From Chitinophaga pinensis (GTDB lineage Bacteria; Bacteroidota; Bacteroidia; AKYH767-A; OLB10): DNA of 9,088 bases. The notes under the pieces were generated by a model, which saw only the letters and a program-made list of their open reading frames with translations, was not told where the DNA came from and made no database searches. The stretch is from positions 1 to 9,088 of the forward strand of contig CAMBYJ010000056.1 of assembly GCA_945872015.1 (NCBI GenBank). Direction: 5' to 3'. The position numbers and the translations under genes were made by a program. Shown one piece after another: positions 6,701 to 9,088 of this stretch; position 1 is the first letter of the stretch; each line of letters opens with the position of its first letter.

Positions 6701-8058
6701 GAGCCGAAGTACAACGTCCGTTAGCAACCGTAGTAATCGGTGGATTATTGATAGCTACACTACTTACCTTATTTGTAATTCCTATTCTCTATATGTTATT
6801 TGAAAACAATCAATCAAAAAATAAGAGTAATAAAATTGTCGTATCAATTATTCTTTCAATAATGCTGTCGGCATTAAATTATCAAAATTGTTATAGCCAA
6901 ACAACAATATCATTACAAGGTGCCATCGATTCTGCTATGTTGAATAACTCAGTATTAAAAACAGCAGGGTTAAATGCCGTTTATCAAAAGAAACTAATCG
7001 GTACATCCTACGATATTGATAATACAAGTTTAAATTTTCAGACCGGACAATATAATTCTTCCTATACTGATAATGCATTTAGCATTTCACAGTCGTTTAA
7101 ATTTCCAACAGTATATGCAAAACAAAAGTTAGTTCAAAAAGGAATCTATGAAGAATCAAAAGCAGACGTTGCATTGAAAGAAGCGCAAATAAAAAAAGAG
7201 ATTAGTAATGTTTACTATGAACTGATTTATCTGCAGGAACAATATGAATTACTAAAAGAAGCAGATAGTCTATTTTCCAACGCTACAGAAAAAGCTAAAC
7301 TGAGATTTGAAACTGGGGAGACTGATATCCTGCATTACAAGGATGCGGAGTTACAACGTGGGCAAATCAATTTACAACTTCAGGAATTAGTCGTTGAAAA
7401 AAATACTATTCTGAGCAAATTCAATTTGTTGATTAACTGTAATCAAACATATACTCCCGATTACAAAGCCGGAAACAACACTATCAACTTCGCGGAGATA
7501 AAAACTGCTACGGATAATCATCCTCAGCTAAGCATCTATCGAAATCAACTTCAAACAGCGCAACAAAAAATACAATTAGAAAAAAATAATATGTTGCCAC
7601 AATTACACTTCGGATATAACACTACGACTATAAGAGGCACTGGAGCTGATAATTTATTTTATTTGGGAAATACGCGTTTCAATTCGATGCAATTTGGATT
7701 AGGAGTGCCACTTTTTTTCCAAAATCAACAATCAAAAATAAGAGCTGCTAAAATTCAACAATTACAATATCAGGAACAATTTGATTTCGAGAAAACAACA
7801 TTGAATGCTCAGCTAAATTCGTGCATCGATAAGTATAAATTCATTTATGCTAAAGTTGGATACTTCGAAAAAAATGCTCTTGTAGATAATGGACAATTAA
7901 TTTCAAATGCAAATAAAAAGTTTGCTGCAGGAGAAATAAATTACATCGAATGGGCCATGCTTATTCATCACTCTATCGAAATCAGAAGTAATTACACAGA
8001 TGCATGCTTTGAACTCAATCGTTGCATCAATGAATTAAATTATCTAACATCTAAATAA
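3703..8058 (+). CDS. czcA: CusA/CzcA-family heavy-metal RND pump fused to a CzcC/TolC-type outer-membrane factor
   Basis: This 1451-residue protein exports metal ions by proton antiport. Residues 1-1033 are a full CzcA-type RND pump: TM1 at about 14-30, the porter motif PIDAVPDITDNQVQV, TM2-6 at about 340-505, TM7 at about 541-560, a second porter half (DPMP at 622-625, MRFNELMTG at 674-682, GQVYEDEKRFDLVV from 763), and TM8-12 at about 880-1033. TM4 holds DFGLIVDGAVIIVE with D401, D407 and E414, matching the acidic residues of divalent-metal pumps; Cu/Ag pumps have a different pattern here. Residues 1067-1451 are an outer-membrane factor (FPTVYAKQK, GVPLFFQNQQSKIRAAK, NYIEWAMLI motifs, long helices). 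A basic linker (1034-1044) and a signal-like segment (1045-1066) join the halves. Unfused CzcA is about 1040-1060 residues. The frame is continuous, with no sign of a frameshift. The adaptor gene follows after 7 bases. The symbol denotes the RND half only. Confidence 0.93.
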   Translation: MLNKIIAFSIKNKLIIGILTIALVIYGSYQFTKLPIDAVPDITDNQVQVITVSPSLGAPDIERLITFPIEQANSNIPGLKEIRSFSRFGLSLITIVFNDDVDIYWARQQVTERLKIAEDEIPKGLGKPTLAPVTTGLGEIYQYVLRPEKGYESKYTATELRTIQDWIVRRQLLGVKGVADVSSFGGRLKQYEIAINPSTLKAHNVTVDDVFEALEKNNENAGGGYIEKSSTVLFIRTEGLIQNIEDIKAIVVKSLSNGTPLLIRDIADVRFGQAARYGAITYNDEGEVAGAVVMMLKGENSSNVIKDVKARIEQIKLTLPKGVILEPFLDRTKMVDSAIGTVTKNLLEGALIVIFILVLFLGNVRAGFLVASVIPLSMLFAIIMMNIFGVSGNLMSLGALDFGLIVDGAVIIVEAVMHSLIHNRKFAGLNRISQDEMDDAVKGSAGKMMNSAVFGQIIILIVYLPIFTLEGIEGKMFMPMAQTVAFALLGAFILSLTYIPMMSSVFLSKNISQDKNWSDRMMDYLIAKQQRLLQKILKFPKTTLGASFGLLLFALFIFSNLGGEFIPELPEGDFAVETRVLTGSNIRTSSEACMQSAHVLLEKFPEIEKIVGKTGSGEIPTDPMPMEASDMMIILKDKSQWTSADTWEELSQKMNDALNVIPGVQYSFQYPVAMRFNELMTGAKQDVVCKIFGENLDTLSKYSRLLGERVSKINGAENIYVEPIDGLPQLIISYHRNVIAQYGLTIGDVNRVVNISFAGQSCGQVYEDEKRFDLVVRLANEQRQNVEDVRNLLIPTPNGSQVPLYQLADVSIKQSVNQIQRDDAKRRIIVGFNVNGRDVESVVKDVQNTASKIQLPTGYYITYGGAFENLQAAQARLKLAVPISLLLIFIFLYFAFNSIKHGLIIYSAIPLSAIGGILFLAMRGMPFSISAGVGFIALFGVAVLNGIVLIAEFNRLKNEYPNDLQQVVMHGTKQRLRPVLMTAFVASLGFLPMALSHGAGAEVQRPLATVVIGGLLIATLLTLFVIPILYMLFENNQSKNKSNKIVVSIILSIMLSALNYQNCYSQTTISLQGAIDSAMLNNSVLKTAGLNAVYQKKLIGTSYDIDNTSLNFQTGQYNSSYTDNAFSISQSFKFPTVYAKQKLVQKGIYEESKADVALKEAQIKKEISNVYYELIYLQEQYELLKEADSLFSNATEKAKLRFETGETDILHYKDAELQRGQINLQLQELVVEKNTILSKFNLLINCNQTYTPDYKAGNNTINFAEIKTATDNHPQLSIYRNQLQTAQQKIQLEKNNMLPQLHFGYNTTTIRGTGADNLFYLGNTRFNSMQFGLGVPLFFQNQQSKIRAAKIQQLQYQEQFDFEKTTLNAQLNSCIDKYKFIYAKVGYFEKNALVDNGQLISNANKKFAAGEINYIEWAMLIHHSIEIRSNYTDACFELNRCINELNYLTSK
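6835..6900 (+). other. Internal signal-peptide-like segment at the RND/outer-membrane-factor junction
   Basis: This region encodes residues 1045-1066 of the fusion: a hydrophobic core IVVSIILSIMLSAL preceded by a lysine-bearing linker (NNQSKNKSNK) and ended by NYQNCYSQ just before TTISLQGA, where the outer-membrane-factor domain begins. The layout is the n-, h- and c-region of a Sec signal peptide with a Bacteroidota-style ...SQ end. The C-terminus of CusA-type pumps lies in the cytoplasm, so this segment would be needed to carry the second half across the membrane. The Cys at 1063 is not in a lipobox (YQN precedes it). Cleavage after Q1066 is inferred. Confidence 0.7.
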
Positions 8059-8065
8059 AATCGAA

Positions 8066-9088
8066 ATGAAAAATTATATCCTCCCAATATTTTTTCTGCT
8101 TACAATTTCATCTTGCAGCAGTAATAAAGAATCAGAGAAAGAAACTGTAAGTAATGAAACGACTATTGTATTTTCAGATGTGCAAATTAAAAATGCAGGC
8201 ATTCAACTTTCGACCATTGAAAAAAAATCCATATCTAGCTTATTAAAAGTTAATGGTGTTATTGATGTGCCGCCACAAAATATGGTGAGCATCTCAGCTC
8301 CTTTAGGTGGCTATTTGAAATACACCAAACTTTTACCGGGTATGCATATCAATAAAGGAGAAAGCATTGCTTTAATGGAAGATCAGCAATACATTACTTT
8401 ACAACAAGAATATCTGACAGCAAAAGCGAAACTTAGTTTTTTACAAAATGAATTTAGTCGACAGGAGACCCTTAACAAAAGTGCTGCAGCAAGCGATAAA
8501 GTTTTTCAAGAAGCGAGCATGAATTATTCTTCACAGAAAGTTTTGGTAAAATCGTTAAGTGAAAAATTATTATTGATTGGTATTAATCCTGAAAACTTAA
8601 ATGAGAATACTATTTCGAGGTCAATTGCTATTCATTCGCCTATTGATGGATACGTATCAAAGGTGAATGTAAACATTGGTAAATATGCGAATCCTACAGA
8701 TGTACTTTTTGAATTAGTAAATCCTGAGGATATACATTTGGCGCTAGATATATTCGAAAAAGACATTGATGATTTACAAATCGGACAAAAACTTTTAGCA
8801 TATACGAATACGCAACCTGATAAAAAATATCCTTGTGAAATTATTTTAATTGGAAAAGATATCTCCGAAAACAGAAGTGTTGAAATTCATTGTCATTTTG
8901 ATCAGTATGACAAGTCATTAATTCCAGGTATGTACATGAATGCCGAAATAGAAGTCGCTAGTAAAAATGATTATGTGATTTCGGATGAGAGTATTGTAAC
9001 GTTTGAAGGCAAGCATTATGTTTTTTACGAAAATGGTAAAAATAAATTTGAGATGACAGAAGTAGAAACTGGTAATAGCGAGAATGGT
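8066..9088 (+). CDS. czcB: Periplasmic adaptor lipoprotein of the heavy-metal RND pump, CzcB/CusB family (3' end outside window)
   Basis: The visible 341 residues run off the window without a stop. The protein links the inner-membrane pump to the outer-membrane factor. A signal peptide ends in ISSC with the lipidation Cys at 17, followed by a Ser/Asn/Glu-rich tether (18-33). Then come an N-terminal beta region; the first lipoyl half, about 74-106 (VSISAPLGGYLK...GMHINKGE); a helical hairpin, about 107-170; the second lipoyl half, about 187-220 (IAIHSPIDGYVSKVNVNIGKYA); a beta-barrel, about 221-298 (up to IPGMYMNAEIEV); and the start of the membrane-proximal domain (VISDESIVTFEGKHYVF). ATG 8066 is chosen because it opens the signal peptide and lies 7 bases after the RND stop, indicating translation in one operon. 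I see no His-rich metal-binding N-terminal extension; a C-terminal metal domain cannot be judged because the end is missing. Confidence 0.92.
   Translation, partial: MKNYILPIFFLLTISSCSSNKESEKETVSNETTIVFSDVQIKNAGIQLSTIEKKSISSLLKVNGVIDVPPQNMVSISAPLGGYLKYTKLLPGMHINKGESIALMEDQQYITLQQEYLTAKAKLSFLQNEFSRQETLNKSAAASDKVFQEASMNYSSQKVLVKSLSEKLLLIGINPENLNENTISRSIAIHSPIDGYVSKVNVNIGKYANPTDVLFELVNPEDIHLALDIFEKDIDDLQIGQKLLAYTNTQPDKKYPCEIILIGKDISENRSVEIHCHFDQYDKSLIPGMYMNAEIEVASKNDYVISDESIVTFEGKHYVFYENGKNKFEMTEVETGNSENG

Noticed and set aside
6784..6900. Fusion explained as an artefact of a missed stop or frameshift.
   Set aside because: The frame is continuous with no homopolymer oddity at the junction, codon use is the same on both sides, and similar fusions are known in this phylum.

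Overview
The window is AT-rich and reads as chromosomal DNA from a member of the Bacteroidota. The support for this is: a TonB-dependent receptor with an N-terminal carboxypeptidase-regulatory-like (CarboxypepD_reg) domain; signal peptides ending in ...AQ or ...SQ; starts without Shine-Dalgarno sequences; a TAnnTTTG-type -7 box; and an RND heavy-metal pump fused to its outer-membrane factor. Genus cannot be told from the sequence.

Layout. Positions 3-140 hold what may be the last 45 codons of an unidentified gene. Positions 141-376 are non-coding and carry a tandem 8-bp repeat followed directly by a perfect 18-bp palindrome. A TonB-dependent receptor runs from 377 to 3154 and is closed by a convincing stem-loop/T-tract terminator (3164-3208). 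A second unit in the same direction then begins: a small His-rich membrane or exported protein (3258-3638, TTG start), a 1451-residue CzcA-CzcC fusion (3703-8058), and a lipoprotein adaptor of the CzcB/CusB type (8066 onward, cut by the window end).

Function. The last three genes look like a heavy-metal efflux operon. The adaptor and the fused RND/outer-membrane-factor polypeptide together supply all three parts of a tripartite pump spanning the envelope. The RND half carries the D...D...E pattern in TM4 typical of divalent-cation (Zn/Co/Cd/Ni) exporters rather than of Cu/Ag exporters. The His-rich small protein is probably an accessory metal-binding protein, but its role is unknown. The TonB receptor is transcriptionally separate and its substrate cannot be read from the sequence.

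The most interesting point is the junction in the fusion. After the last RND membrane segment there is a short basic linker, then a complete signal-peptide-like segment ending in YSQ, then an outer-membrane factor. This suggests a polyprotein that is cut into two subunits during export, or an internal translation start. RND-OMF fusions of about this length are, to my knowledge, recurrent in Bacteroidota, so the architecture is probably not new, but its processing appears little explored.
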